Origin: Tridacna crocea
Lineage: Eukaryota > Mollusca > Bivalvia > Cardiida > Cardiidae
Assembly: GCA_943736015.1 (NCBI GenBank)
Contig: OX031071.1
Location: forward strand, 15,410,119 to 15,474,118
Direction: 5' to 3'
DNA: 64,000 bases
Numbering within the stretch: position 1 is the stretch's first letter; each line of letters opens with the position of its first letter. The translations under genes and the position numbers were made by a program. The notes under the pieces are model-generated. The model worked only from the letters and a program-made list of their open reading frames with translations, had not been told where the DNA came from and searched no databases. Of the stretch, positions 42,904 to 54,057 are shown piece by piece.

Positions 42904-43132
42904 TTAACCCTTTACACCATAAGGCATTTCTATGGTATCTGTAATTGACCCTAAATAACAGCAAGGATGAAGCTGTTTCTTATCTGTATATGATACCTTT
43001 TGATAGCATAGAAAACATTGTGACAAAAGGTGAAATTGCTCGTGACGAGCAATTTCACCTTTTGCCACTGTGTTTTCCAAAGGCTCCTACAAGCAATGTG
43101 TAGAAATGAGTATCTATGGAGTAACGGGTTAA
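42904..43132 (-). mobile_element. M2 MITE
   Basis: TTAACCCTTTACACCATAAG at the left, core TTGCTCGTGACGAGCAA, right end ATGGAGTAACGGGTTAA. Confidence 0.92.
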
Positions 43133-44615
43133 TAAATGGCCGGTGCATGGGTTACATGCTAGATGATCATTGTTGAATGAAATGCACCAGGTCGTTGTAA
43201 GTCGGGATTGTCTGGTAAACAGTTAAACCCGATTTTCACAGAGTGTGGCTCTAGTCATTATTTTTGTGACGTTGATCTAGACTGACAGGCTGTTTCTAGT
43301 TCAACAGACAACGAAGTACTCTTGAATTATGCAAATACAATTATGTCTGCCCGAACTGTCATGGTTCGTAGTTATGGAGGGTGGAGAACGTATTCTTGGG
43401 AAACCGTAACGTTCGCCTTTCTCTCAAAAGACAAAATTCTAAACTCTGGTCGTGCGACTTGTAACCGAAAAATATCTGAACAAGTCTTCCAAGCCAACTA
43501 TGGCATTACTTCTAGTCTTTTAGACGGTTTAATCCAGGTGCCATGTGACAAAAATATATACCGAGAACGTTAAAGAGCCATTAATTGAAGGCGGATTTCG
43601 TCCTGTATAGTGCACGACACCCCCGCTCCCAACCCTATACACACACACACACAGCCCTACATTTACACCATGTTCCTGGCAGCCACGGCTGTCACGTTTG
43701 TTCCAAATGTTGTGTGCCGTAAGTTTGTTCCTTGTTTTCCACCGTTTACCAAGTTTAATCAAATCTCTTTACGGTACACAAAAGACCATACTTTATCGAC
43801 CTTTAAGTTTCTCGTCAAACATTATTAAACAATAAAACAGTGACATGCAATCGAGTGGTCGAACAAAAATCAATAATAATAATGAAAAGACAGATTATGA
43901 TGACAGTTGTGATGATGAAAGCAATAGATCTTCATTTATAGAGAAAATAACAATAATAAATGACATAAGGGAAGAGAATCACATAATTAAGAAATGAAAA
44001 GATTGACTCACAAGAGACTAGTCTCAATAATGAGACACTACGTTTTTTTTTTCGTCCTTGGACTGTACCGTCATAAGTCCATCGTAAATTTTCCTGTATG
44101 AAACATAGAGCGTTATACTGACTTTCTTTTAATCTGTGTTGCAGAGAAATGCGATGTCAACAGTTTTTGTCTTGATCGTTTCTGGACCCAGAGGCGACCA
44201 GTAAAACAGTAGCATCACCCTTGGAGACACTTGTCTGTACAAACACGACACTAGCTGAATGAATTATTCTGTGAGTAAAAACTCATTTTCATATGATCTG
44301 TTCTTATGCCTACTGTACGTCAGCCGGACGGACTAATTAAGAAAATGATATTCATCCCAAATTTCATTTTTGTAACAACAGGTGCAGATACGTAAAATTC
44401 TTCACACTAACCCAATTTCAACCCCCCGAAAGAGTTATTGACTGTCATTTGTTTGTATGTGTATGTGAAGATTTGTTTGAAAGTTTTTTGTACGAAATTT
44501 AGTTACCATTCGTTCTAAGATTTTAAAACGAATCATTCAAGATGCTTGACGAACATTTCTTACATAACATGATTTACTTAATGCTAAAATGTCACTTTTA
44601 GATCGCTGTTACATC
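43133..44615. other. Unannotated stretch
   Basis: An M1-like right end at 43,201-43,228 (GTCGGGATTGTCTGGTAAAC) and a short (CA)n at about 43,638. Otherwise no gene or repeat that I can support. Confidence 0.4.
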
Positions 44616-44759
44616 TCCTAGAATTAAAATACGCCATCGGGCGAGATTGCATTTAATTTAAAACACACAAATATCTTAAAAGGGATTTTTGTGACAAAAA
44701 ACAGGGAGATACTGTCAGTGTCGGTTTTATCCTGAACTTTTTTCCGAAAAAAGTTGTAT

Positions 44760-44905
44760 GAACGATCGGTAGGAAATATGTTTATAACAAACGATGTGAG
44801 AAAGGGAGAAAATGTCATTTACATCTCATTTTTTTACAGAGCCAGAGGAAAGAAGACGTTTGTAAACATTGTGGAAAAAGAAGAAAAAATTGACTATTTT
44901 AACAT
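44760..44905. mobile_element. M1-like remnant
   Basis: GATGTGAGAAAGGGAGAAAA, TGTCATTTACATCTCATTTT and AACATTGTGGAAAAAGAAG are M1-like words without a good palindrome. Confidence 0.4.
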
Positions 44906-44939
44906 CTGATGATATAAGCATTTAATACCGTTGTGGAAT

Positions 44940-45215
44940 TGATCGTATGATGTTTAACGCCGTTTTGAATATTATTTCAGTTATACCGCGACGGCTAGTC
45001 CTATCCATGCTTTCTTAGAATTTCTTTTCATCAGCACTCCGCGAAAAAATCTTTCCAAACTTCTGGCTGCTTTCCCACATGACTTTTGCCGAAGCAATGG
45101 CTGGCGGTGAGAGAGGGATGAATCCTGTAGAAATGACTATCATCAATCCTCGGAAGGAAATTGATCAAGCCTCGGGTCGAACCAGCTACCTGCTGTTCAG
45201 TCTGTAACGTGAAGG
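44940..45215 (-). mobile_element. SINE D, fullest copy
   Basis: The minus strand starts with box B-like GCTGGTTCGACCCG near 45,170. It continues ATTGATGATAGTCATTTC, GGGAAAGCAGCCAGAAG, AAGCATGGATAGG and CGCGGTATAACTGAAAT, and ends AAAACGGCGTTAAACATC. This is a tRNA-derived SINE with the common GGCGTTAAAC tail; box A is not clear. Confidence 0.75.
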
Positions 45216-45224
45216 AAACTGTAG

Positions 45225-45226
45225 AT

Positions 45227-45275
<49 letters not shown>
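45225..45275 (+). repeat. (TC)n microsatellite
   Basis: About 25 uninterrupted CT units followed by an A-run. Confidence 0.97.
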
Positions 45276-45278
<3 letters not shown>

Positions 45279-46830
45279 AAAAAAAAAAGAGTTTGAATAA
45301 TGTTTTTGGGTTTACTACCAACTTAGTTAACTGATTAAGCAGTTTAACGGTTAAATCCTTTAGAAGCAAATTTTTTGTCCTCCTACGACCGTTTTCGATC
45401 TAAAATAGTGTTGATGTCTGGAAAGCATTCACCTTACTGAAGACTGCATAAAACAAAAAACTTACCGCAGGGTGCAGACAGGATCTGGGATTTATGACAA
45501 CCAAAGTTCGATAAATTCGGTAGCGGACTCTTCAAATCGCAACAGCCTGTAATTAGAACTCTGTTTGAGTGAAACCCGCATAGTCTGTTTACGGATTTAA
45601 CACATTATAGGTTTTTATGTCCATGTTTCTTATCTTAGAGGTGTTTTCTGACGAACTGTTACCGTATAGATATCACGTTTTCAGTATAGCTGTGTACATT
45701 GGCTTTTGACCTACTTTCTGGTACTAGCTTGGAATGAATAGATAGTAAGGTGCGATTGGCCAAAACGAGCCGAAGGCGAGGGCGACAATATTTCGACACG
45801 GCTGTGGACAAGTTTTCAAGTCCCCTGCCACCAGACCGTACAACGAATTTATTATACTACAAATTTTTATCCCTTCAAAGCGCGTTTAGCGAAATTTTCC
45901 TGTTTTATAGTCTCACGGAACGAGTATGCTGACGAAATAGAAATTCCCTTCTGAGTGCCCCATTCAATGAAAAAAACTGACGTCACTGGAAACTGGCGTC
46001 ACTAAAACGTGCAGCTTGGTGCATAAACGTGCAGTCTGGTGATCGACCGACGCCGCCATTTTGGATGTGTTGCACGTGTAGTGATGTTTACGGGGCACTC
46101 AAAAGGGAAAATGGTTTTACGTGGTTTTTAACTCGGGTACATGATATATATTTTAAGATAATGCGACAAGGAGGTCAAATGAAAACGGGACAAGAAGGTC
46201 AGATGGCCGTCATGTAAAGCATATGATGTTTTTACGCGGCGGCTTTTTAACTTGTTTTTTTCTCCTTACATGAACCAAAACATATTGAAATTAAAAGCCA
46301 ATAAACTATTTGAAAACATTGATGCTGACCTCACAAGGCTTCTTTTGTTAAGAAGCCAACTTGTTTTAATCACTTCAGATGATTACTGGCTGTAAATTTA
46401 AACCTGCTCGCGCGCCATCTTGTGGATAGTATGAACAGTTGGTACCACTCGCCACAGGCTTTCGACTTCGAATATAATGTCCTTTATGCATATTAAGACC
46501 ACACAATCCTTTTTAATTCAACTCTTATTAAGGTATTTAAACCTTTTTCAGTTTAAAAGTTCAATTTCTTTTATCTTTTAACAGATATGCGCGCTAAACG
46601 ACCAAAGTTTTCTATGCGCAATAAAACATTATTTTATCATTCATTCGACTTCAAAACATTAGATACAGGAGATCAATGCTCTACCCTCAAAGGATCCTAA
46701 CCCTGTCGCTATAGTTTTATTTTGAAATTTATTTGCAAGTTTTGAGAATATTTGCAGTGGTCCGTCCAGACTTAAAGTACGAACTCGTTAATTCGTAGTC
46801 GTTCGTCGAAGTACCACATTCTACTTGTCT
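45276..46830. other. Mostly unannotated; one foldback
   Basis: An 18-bp inverted pair with one mismatch (TTCCCTTCTGAGTGCCCC near 45,945 and GGGGCACTCAAAAGGGAA near 46,093) encloses about 130 bp containing two GACGTCACT/GGCGTCACT words. Otherwise nothing supported. Confidence 0.5.
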
Positions 46831-46834
46831 TGTG

Positions 46835-47030
46835 TCCGAGGTCTTGAGGTAGAGCGTCGGCCTTGTAACCTATGGGTTCCGAGTTGGATTCCCAGGAGCG
46901 AGTATCAACTTTGAGATATTTCACTGTCCCACACATTCGGTGCAAGTACTGATGTAGTTCCCAGGAAGCAGAATCGATAGATTATTATAAGTTGCAAGAA
47001 CTTCTTTCTCAATTGATGCAAAAAAAGATA
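46835..47030 (+). mobile_element. SINE A copy, diverged
   Basis: Head GTCTTGAGGTAGAGCGTCGG, box B-like GAGTTGGATTCCCAGG, body TTCACTGTCCCACAC and GTAGTTCCCAGGAAGCAG, tail CTCAATTGATGCAAAA. Confidence 0.8.
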
Positions 47031-47184
47031 TTTCAAGTGATTACTGGTCTTGTTGGATACTTGAAACAAGTAATGGACGCAATAGATGTTAAATATAAAG
47101 GGCATGACATTGAAGATATTTGTGACCCATCACGCAAAACGTGACCTTCTGGGAACTGCGAAAAGTGTCAACCCTGGTCAGACA

Positions 47185-47300
47185 TGCAAATTGCGGACAG
47201 TGTAGACCAACATCAGACTGCATAGAACGCTTAGGAGATATTTCCTCACACAGAAAAGGATCTTTGATATAGCAACATTTGGTTTTTTGCTATCGATCGG
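47185..47300 (-). mobile_element. M3 MITE, partial
   Basis: GCGGACAGTGTAGACC, CATCAGACTGCATAGAACG and AGGAGATATTTCCTCACAC; one arm of the core is missing. Confidence 0.62.
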
Positions 47301-47339
47301 AAAGTTTCAATCCACTCGGTAAGCAGATTAAAGGTTATT

Positions 47340-47562
47340 TGACTCTTAACCAAACTACAAAACTTTAGACGCGTCCAAATTGAAAGCATTTGCAGACGAC
47401 AAAAGAAACGTAACTAAAAAATTGAAATTTGTTTCCAGCAGGGTAGAAAACATTGTGGGAAAAGGAGAAAATGCTGGTTACCAGCATTTTCTCCTTTTCC
47501 CGGCAATGTTTTCAAAAGGCCCTCATCCTAGGGTAGTGAAAACCAGGAATTGTTTGGTTACT
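47340..47562 (+). mobile_element. M1 MITE
   Basis: TGACTCTTAACCAAACTAC at the left, perfect core ATGCTGGTTACCAGCAT, right end AATTGTTTGGTTA (worn). Confidence 0.85.
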
Positions 47563-47639
47563 TTTTTCGTAAATTCGTCGTCGTTTCGAAGCTGAGCATT
47601 CAATCCGCTGAAACCTGAAAACGTTTTTGTAGACTTGAC

Positions 47640-47725
47640 AGAACGAGTGGACGGTATAAATTCAAGATCAGACCACGTTTTTTTGCAGTCTGATATTGAA
47701 TCTATACGGTCTGCAAAAGTCCATT
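47640..47725. mobile_element. M3 remnant (core)
   Basis: GGACGGTATAAATTCAAGATC and GATATTGAATCTATACGGTC: outer stem with the GACGGTATA/TATACCGTC-type paired variant also seen at 22,055. Confidence 0.65.
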
Positions 47726-48495
47726 TTTTTCACCCCTCTTGCTGAAAAGGTTTCCAGCCTATAACGATTATTCTTGTTTCATCTTGAAGTAAGTGACAGA
47801 TTGATATCGGATATTTTACTTGCTAATCCGTTGTTCCGAATGGTTTCGTGTTTTGCTCCCATTTATTTTTCTCCGGGACATAATTTGATATGGGGGCTAA
47901 TGATATATCCTCTGTTTTGACCGTCACTAATTCGTCGATGCGTCTCTAACCATTAAGAAATGCTGTCACGTGACATCTATTTTGATAGCGTTATTTTCAT
48001 TGGTTGAAATCGTATCATATGATCTATTTTGAAAAAGAAGAAGCAAGTGATCAAGGGGCCGGTTAGCCTGCCATTCAGGCCCTGCATTTAAGTCATTCTA
48101 ATGAACAAGGTGCACAACTACAGCAAAGTCACAGAAATATGTGTTGTTATTTGCCCTTCCTCTGAAATAAGGTCAGACATTCTGAACATTGAGAACAGAG
48201 AGTCATCGTTTGCGGTTTTACTTGATGATTTTGTTTTTATGAAAATGTTCTATTTAACGGACTGACAACGGTCTAGGGCCCGGTTTGTTTTCCTCTTTTG
48301 AAACATGTTCCGTGAAAAGAGAGTTTATTATATACCTAGCAGTGAAATCCTGGAATTTCCCAGTGTAATAAATTTTGATATCATCACTAGTGACGTTATC
48401 AACTGTCACTTTCACTTCCTGACGTAATTTGGGAACTACTTTTTTTTCGACTACATTTTTTTTCGACTTTCAAACGCAAAATTACAAATAATGAT
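47726..48495. other. Unannotated stretch
   Basis: No gene or repeat that I can support. Confidence 0.4.
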
Positions 48496-48511
48496 GTTAA
48501 TAATGTATATA

Positions 48512-48682
48512 ATAAATAGAATAATCAACTGGTTATTATTTATATGAAAAATATCTCACTCGGACGCGTCGTAAGGCGTTAAAAAAACTCGTGCTGCGCA
48601 CTCGTTTTTTCAACGCCTAACAACGCATCCTCGTGAGATATTTTTCATATCAAAAACAATCAGTTGATTATCCTCTATTTAA
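48512..48682. mobile_element. Foldback element, single copy
   Basis: Inverted arms AATAATCAACTGGTTATT, TATATGAAAAATATCTCAC and GACGCGTCGTAAGGCGTT face AACGCCTAACAACGC, GTGAGATATTTTTCATATC and AATCAGTTGATTATCC. The centre is a short stem AACGAGTGCGCAGCACGAGTT-like. Arms of about 75 bp, imperfect. Confidence 0.75.
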
Positions 48683-49105
48683 CGCATATGCACAATCCGC
48701 GCAGCTTGATATAGTCGACACTTTTAGCAGTTCCCAGACGGTTCCTGTTTGCGTGACATATTTCTAAGTCAACAAGTAAAAATTTAGCTCAAGCAAATTC
48801 AAATGATGCCATAGCAAGAATGTATCAGCATTGCTGCATGATAAGGTTTACGAGCAAAGATCAGACCGTGTGTTCTGTGCCGTCTGATCTTGATATAAAT
48901 TTGCCTTAAATGCAACTGTAGTGAAATGTTTTCTACAGGAGTGTAAAACAAGATTTGACTGTCAACTTGTAGATTTGGAATTAAAAAAATGGATGTTTTT
49001 TCTCCAGTGGGAGAGGAACCCACGAACTCCAAAACCATCACTATACTCCTATCAACTGACCTACTTGTGAAAATGTATTTCTTCGGTATTTTTTTCTATC
49101 CTTTG
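48683..49105. other. Mostly unannotated; M3-like core
   Basis: 48,855-48,900 holds AAAGATCAGACCGTG and CCGTCTGATCTTGAT, a worn M3 core. Nothing else. Confidence 0.45.
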
Positions 49106-49334
49106 TTAACCCTTTACCAAACAATCCCTGGTTTTTATGACCCTGAGGTAGAAGCATTTTGAAAACATTGTGGGAAAAGGAGAAAATGCTGGTAACCAGC
49201 ATTTTCTCCTTTTCCCACAATGTTTTCTACCCTGCTGGAAACAAATTTCAATTTTTGAATTACGTTTTACTTGTCGTCTGCAAGTGCTTTCAATTTGGAC
49301 CAGTCTAAAATTTTGTCGTTTGGTAAAGAGGTAA
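49106..49334 (-). mobile_element. M1 MITE
   Basis: TTAACCCTTTACCAAAC at the left, perfect core ATGCTGGTAACCAGCAT, right end GTTTGGTAAAGAGGTAA. Confidence 0.9.
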
Positions 49335-49418
49335 ACAATAACGACTTTCTCCTCACTGACGGAATAAGAAATTTGTGCAACTTTATTTCCGACGAGTATC
49401 TCTGTCTTTGATTTAATA

Positions 49419-49648
49419 TTAACTCTTTACCACACGAGAAAATTTTGAACTGGTCCAGATTGAAAGTATTTGCAGACGACAAAATAAACATGACTGAAAA
49501 ATTGAAATTTGTTCTGGGAAGGGTAGAAAACAATGTGGGAAAAGGAGAAAATGCTGGTTACCAGCATTTTCTCCTTTTTCCCACAGTGTTTTCAAAAGGT
49601 TTTTTTCTCAGGGGCGTCAAAAGTAGGGATTGTGTGGTAATGGGTTAA
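49419..49648 (+). mobile_element. M1 MITE
   Basis: TTAACTCTTTACCACACGAG at the left, perfect core ATGCTGGTTACCAGCAT, right end GGTAATGGGTTAA. Confidence 0.92.
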
Positions 49649-49748
49649 TTAAGCCATCTTTTCACACGAATAAGATCTTACTGGCATCGAAAGGATTTTT
49701 TCAAATACTTGGGAAACTAATATTGGTTGGATTTTGCTTTAAGGGCTG

Positions 49749-49962
49749 TTAACCCATATCCTGCTGAATAACTTAATTTGAAATTTTCAATACGAGAGTA
49801 AAAATCCAAATATTGCTATTTCAATGTTATGTTTCTGGGTTTAATATCTCCTTAACAAATAGTGTAGATACAAGATCAGACTGCACGTTTCGTGCAGTCT
49901 GATCTTGATCTACAGTGTCTGCAAAAGGTCAGAGAGTCGCGCTTAGCAGCCAAAGGGTAACA
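49749..49962 (+). mobile_element. M3 MITE, most complete copy
   Basis: TTAACCCATATCCTGC at the left, AGAGTAAAAATCCAAATATT, core AGATCAGACTGCACG with complement, GAGAGTCGCGCTTAGCAGCC and AAAGGGTAA at the right. It defines the M3 ends used here; about 214 bp. Confidence 0.85.
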
Positions 49963-50180
49963 GTCTTCCGCCGTGATCATAGAGACTGATGGAAACACGT
50001 GATTGATGACAATACACTTTGTTAAAAAAATATTATCAGTTAATGCAAGCAATATGCTTGACAAACTGGATAATAAAACTCAACCGCCTTGGGACCATTT
50101 CCCATTTCGCGCCATCCAATCTTCTTTAATCGTTTTAGCGGAATGGTCGAAAACAGGGGTTTCTGTAGACTGTTGGCATA

Positions 50181-51507
50181 CATGAAGACCAGCTATTGTG
50201 ATCGTACTTTGTCCGGCTTCCGTCGTGCGGCATGCGTCGTGCGACCTGTGTCGTCAGTCGTCAACTTTAACACCTTGTGTGCGCACTAGAGGCTAAATTT
50301 TCAGTCTGATACTCATGAAACTTGGTCGGAATGTTGTCTCAATAAAATCTCGGGGGAGTTGGAAAATTGGTCATGTCTGGTCAAAAACTAAGCCACTAGG
50401 TTAAATCTTAGAAAAATCTCGTGTACGCTATACAGGCCACATTTTCTGTCCAATACTCCTGAACATTAGTCAGAATCTTTATCTTGATATTATATCGGGC
50501 GAGTTCGAAAATGGGTCATGTCGGGTCAAAAACTAGGTCACCAAGTCAAATTTTAGAAAAACCTTGTGTACAATCTAGAGGCCACATGTTCAGTCCAACA
50601 CTCTTGAAAGTTGGTCAGAATGTTTGTCTTGATGGTATCTCGGACGAGTTTGAAAATGTGTTATGTCGGGTCAAAAACTAGTTCACTCTAGGTGAAATAT
50701 TAGGAAAACATTGTGTACGCTCTCGAGGCCACATTTTCTGTCAAAAACTCTTAAAAGATGGTCAGCATGTTTCTCTGTATGATATCTTGGACAAGTATAA
50801 AAATAGGTTATTTTGATTCAAAAAAACTAGGTCACTAGGTCAAATTTTAGAACACCCGTGTGTACACTCTAGAGGCCACATCTACAAGCTAAAACTGCTG
50901 AAAGCTGGTCAAAATGTTTACCTTGATGGTATCTCAGACGAATGTGAAAAAGAGTCATGTCGGGTCAAAAGCTAGGTCACTGGGTCAAATCTTAGAAACA
51001 ATTTGTGTACGCTCTAGAGGTCACATGTTCAGTCTGACACTCTTAAAACCTGATCAGAATGATTGTTTCGGTGATATCTCAAAATAAGTTGATAATGAAT
51101 AAAGTCAGGTAAAAAACTATGTCACTTGTTCAAATCTTAGAAAAACCTTTTTGTACACTTTAGAGGCCACATTTTCAGTCCAATACTCATGATACCTGGA
51201 CAGAATGTTTGTCTTGATAATATTTTGAAAGAGTTCGGAAATGGGTAATGTCAGATCAAAAACTTGGTCACCAGGTCAGATCTCCGAAAACCCTGCTTAC
51301 TTTCTAGAGGCCTCATTTTTTAATGCAATACTCATGAAACTTGGTCAGAATGTTGGTCTTGCAATTGGGTCATTTCGGGTCAATTACTCATGAAAATCTT
51401 GATAGAATGTTTGTCATAATACCTCCAAAGAGACTGAAAATGAGTCGTGTTTGGTCAAAACACTCAGGTGAGCGATATGAGGGGCATCATGGCCCTCTGG
51501 TCATATT
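50181..51507 (+). mobile_element. Helitron-like element with 146-bp tandem core
   Basis: The start is GC-richer and holds GTCCGGCTTCCGTCGTGC and repeated CGTCGT words. Seven to eight head-to-tail copies of a ~146 bp unit follow, with TAGAGGCCACATTTTCAGTC, ACTCATGAAACTTGGTCAGA and GGGTCAAAAACTAGGTCAC. The GGCCAC anchors lie at 50435, 50580, 50727, 50874, 51019, 51165 and 51309. It ends CTCAGGTGAGCGATATGA with an imperfect hairpin GGGGCATCATGGCCC. A tandem core with a short 3' hairpin fits Helentron-associated repeats of bivalves; this classification is from recall. Confidence 0.7.
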
Positions 51508-51865
51508 TAGATGTAGTAAACTCTTCCTATATTGATGATAGATAAATAACCGATGAACAGCCTGAGTCGTCGTTCAAATGATCACGTGGTGTTTACGTCA
51601 CTATTACGTCACTATTACGTCAGTGCGGATATTTACGACGAAAAGTCGGCTACTCGTCGGCTGTCATCGATGTTTACAAACAAACAAACAATGCAACGTG
51701 GTCGGATTTGTTGTACGCTAGTTTCAAAATTCTTTTTTTCTGCCATTGACTGGAACTGTTGCGAACTGCACCTCTACATATTGTGAAATTCATAATAATC
51801 GCGATATTTTTACATTATGTTTTTATTTTATTTTATAAACAAGTTTTTTATTCAGTTTGACTTTA
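51508..51865. other. Unannotated; three TTACGTCA words
   Basis: Apart from the CRE-like cluster at 51,591-51,622 nothing is recognised. Confidence 0.45.
51591..51622. promoter_or_regulatory. Three CRE-like TTACGTCA words
   Basis: TTTACGTCACT is followed by two ATTACGTCA words at 11-bp spacing. TTACGTCA resembles CREB/ATF sites. No nearby transcript start is evident, so regulatory use is speculative; a short tandem repeat would explain it equally well. Confidence 0.3.
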
Positions 51866-51950
51866 GTGTGACTTTATCGGACACGTTCTGTGCAGTCTGA
51901 TCCTGACCTACGCTGTCCGCAAAGATCGCTTAGCAGCTGAATGTTTAAAA
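51866..51950 (+). mobile_element. M3 remnant
   Basis: TCGGACACGTTCTGTGCAGTC, CTGACCTACGCTGTCCGC and TCGCTTAGCAGCTGAA: right half of an M3. Confidence 0.62.
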
Positions 51951-52600
51951 CGGACAAATGTGCTTCTGGTCATCATTCTCCAAGATAAGAAAGCTCTTGA
52001 TAAATAAAACCGGACATGTATAATGATATAAACAAATAAGCCGGGAGTTACATTTGTGTTCTACACGTCTCCGGAGACTTGCCTAACGAATGAGTCCGGA
52101 GAAAAACATGATACGAATCATTAACTTTTATATAGATGACCCGCAGTGATGTTTTGATAGCTGATATTGAAGACGAATATCACTTTCCATTGGGCTGTCA
52201 AACGTTTTATGTTTTTTTCATTTCTAGGAAGAATTATCGGTCGATAAATCTCTCATCTTTACAGTTCAGGTCAATTTGATGATGGAGAAATATTGAGCAT
52301 GTGTATATGTATTTTCTTTCGACAGGTCTCTGTCTTTCTCTCTCTCCCTCTAAGCAGCTGTCTTTCTATCTCTCTATCTGACGAACTGTTAGCCCAAGAT
52401 CAGCTATGGTATTCTCTTTGAATAGTCTTTTAGTCTCTTATCTCTCTGCCCTCTAAGACGCGGATTCATGCATATTTTTTGAAAAGTTTTTTTTTTTTCT
52501 CTTTCCTTTTTTCCAAATAGATTATTGGAGCATTGTTTATGGTTCAGTTTGTTATTTCATTATTCACTTCATGGAAATTTATACTGCGGTTCATCACTGA
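51951..52600. other. Unannotated; CT-rich patch
   Basis: TCTGTCTTTCTCTCTCTCCC at about 52,328 and similar text to 52,455. No gene seen. Confidence 0.45.
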
Positions 52601-52816
52601 TTAACTCTTTACCACGCAATCCCGACGAAAAGGCCAATTGAAAATATTGCTGGAAAAGTAGAAAATGCTGGTAACCAGCATTTTCTACTTTTCCAACAAT
52701 ATTTTCTACTCTATCAAAGGCAAATGCCGTCATTTCATCTATATTTCAATTGTTGTCTGCAAATCATGGCTTTCATTCTAGACCAGTCTATTTTTTGTTG
52801 TGTGGTAAAGATTTAA
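52601..52816 (-). mobile_element. M1 MITE with mirrored arm changes
   Basis: TTAACTCTTTACCACGC at the left, core ATGCTGGTAACCAGCAT in arms GGAAAAGTAGAAA / TTTCTACTTTTCC, right end GTGTGGTAAAGATTTAA. The consensus arms are GGAAAAGGAGAAA / TTTCTCCTTTTCC; both arms carry the same change. Confidence 0.88.
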
Positions 52817-53045
52817 CCCTGACACGGCTGCATTTTTTTTTTTTATTTACAATACAATTTCGATTTAAATACAGTGTCGATTTCAACATATTTCAAAAAC
52901 AGTATTTAAATTACCCATTTTTTTTGTCCTATGCCACATACTATTTCTAACTACTTTTGAGAGAAAAAAAAATATAGCGCAAACTGTACGAGGGATCGTA
53001 TATACACATGTGCACGCACACATGTTGATTGTTCTTACTTTTGTA

Positions 53046-53115
53046 AGAATCTGATAGCTTTGAATGAATGAATGAGTGAGTCAGTCAGTCAGCCAGCCAG
53101 CCAGCCAGCCAGCCA
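53046..53115 (+). repeat. Compound tetranucleotide microsatellite
   Basis: (GAAT)n then (GAGT), (CAGT)n and (CAGC)n in succession. Confidence 0.93.
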
Positions 53116-53665
53116 ATAATTGCCCCGTCGATAGCGAAGGTCTTATTTGTCCTCATCCCAATTTATGAGTATCAATGTAGATTTCTGTAACAATCCTCAA
53201 AGTAATCGTAGCATCGCGCTAGCAGAGCAAACAGGGGAGATAAACTCGGAATGAATAAGAAAACTGTATCTCGGTGATCAAACTCAAGTTGTCTTTCCTG
53301 TTTATCGCAATCCGCTTCTGCTACTTTCGACCCATCGTTGACAGTGACGAGTTTATAACCTTTTGGGGACAGCATAGGTCAAGATCAGAATGGACAGAAA
53401 GTGTCACTGCTTTATCTAAACGATGACCAAAAAGTGGCTCATGTTGTTTTTTACTGTGCTCCAGTCCGTGAAAAAATCGAAATCCGTCATTTGGTAGCGG
53501 TAGCAAGTGAGATGAACCGTATCAGACTTGCTCCGGCAATAGGAGAGTTGTCGCATTTTTGTAATGAATTATACTATGCAGCTAATCATATGATAAGGAA
53601 TCTGCAAAATCATTTTTGCGTAGCAAAAAAAAGTATTCATAGAGTAGACTGTTTTTTTTTTTTTA
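53116..53665. other. Unannotated stretch
   Basis: A half M3-like phrase at 53,369-53,390 (GACAGCATAGGTCAAGATC) and a 90-codon plus frame (53,401-53,673) with no recognisable domain. Confidence 0.4.
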
Positions 53666-53669
53666 ATTT

Positions 53670-53796
53670 GTAGAAAACTGACCAATAGCAAAAAAAGAGT
53701 CGGCCTGCGCGGAATATGCAAACTGATCTTGGTCGATGCTCTTTTTTTCTTTTGAAGATGAGTTAAACCACATTTTCATAGAGCATGGTTCATATA
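53670..53796. mobile_element. F5 repeat, degraded
   Basis: AGTCGGCCTGCGCGGAATATG, GTCGATGCTCTTTTTTTC and TTTTCATAGAGCATGGTTC follow the F5 order. Confidence 0.5.
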
Positions 53797-54056
53797 TGGC
53801 TTGCAATACGCGAATAAGGGCATTCGGACATCTGCGTAAAGTGGCGTTCCTGATTGGCCTGTACAGTCTACGCTGGCTAATCCTAAATGACACTTTTCGT
53901 TTTTATGTAATTTTCTGCACGAGTCTACTCTAGCAGAAACTGTAGTGTGGTCGCTAAGTGCCGTCTCGGATTAGCCTGCGCGGACTGCCCGCAGACTGAT
54001 CCGAGACGACACTTTACGCAAATGTTCGAATACCCCTTTTCGCGTGTTGCAAGCCA
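53797..54056. mobile_element. F4 foldback element
   Basis: GGCTTGCAATACGCGAATAA at the left; GACACTTTACGCAAATGTTC and TTTTCGCGTGTTGCAAGCC at the right. Complete, about 260 bp, and immediately followed by a second F4. Confidence 0.85.
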
Positions 54057-54057
54057 T

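Noticed and set aside
45225-45275. (TC)n run as a promoter element
   Set aside because: Simple microsatellite next to a SINE D; nothing else suggests a promoter.
38220-45790. AGCCGAAGGCGAG shared at 38,241 and 45,768
   Set aside because: Only 13 bases match, and the surroundings differ.
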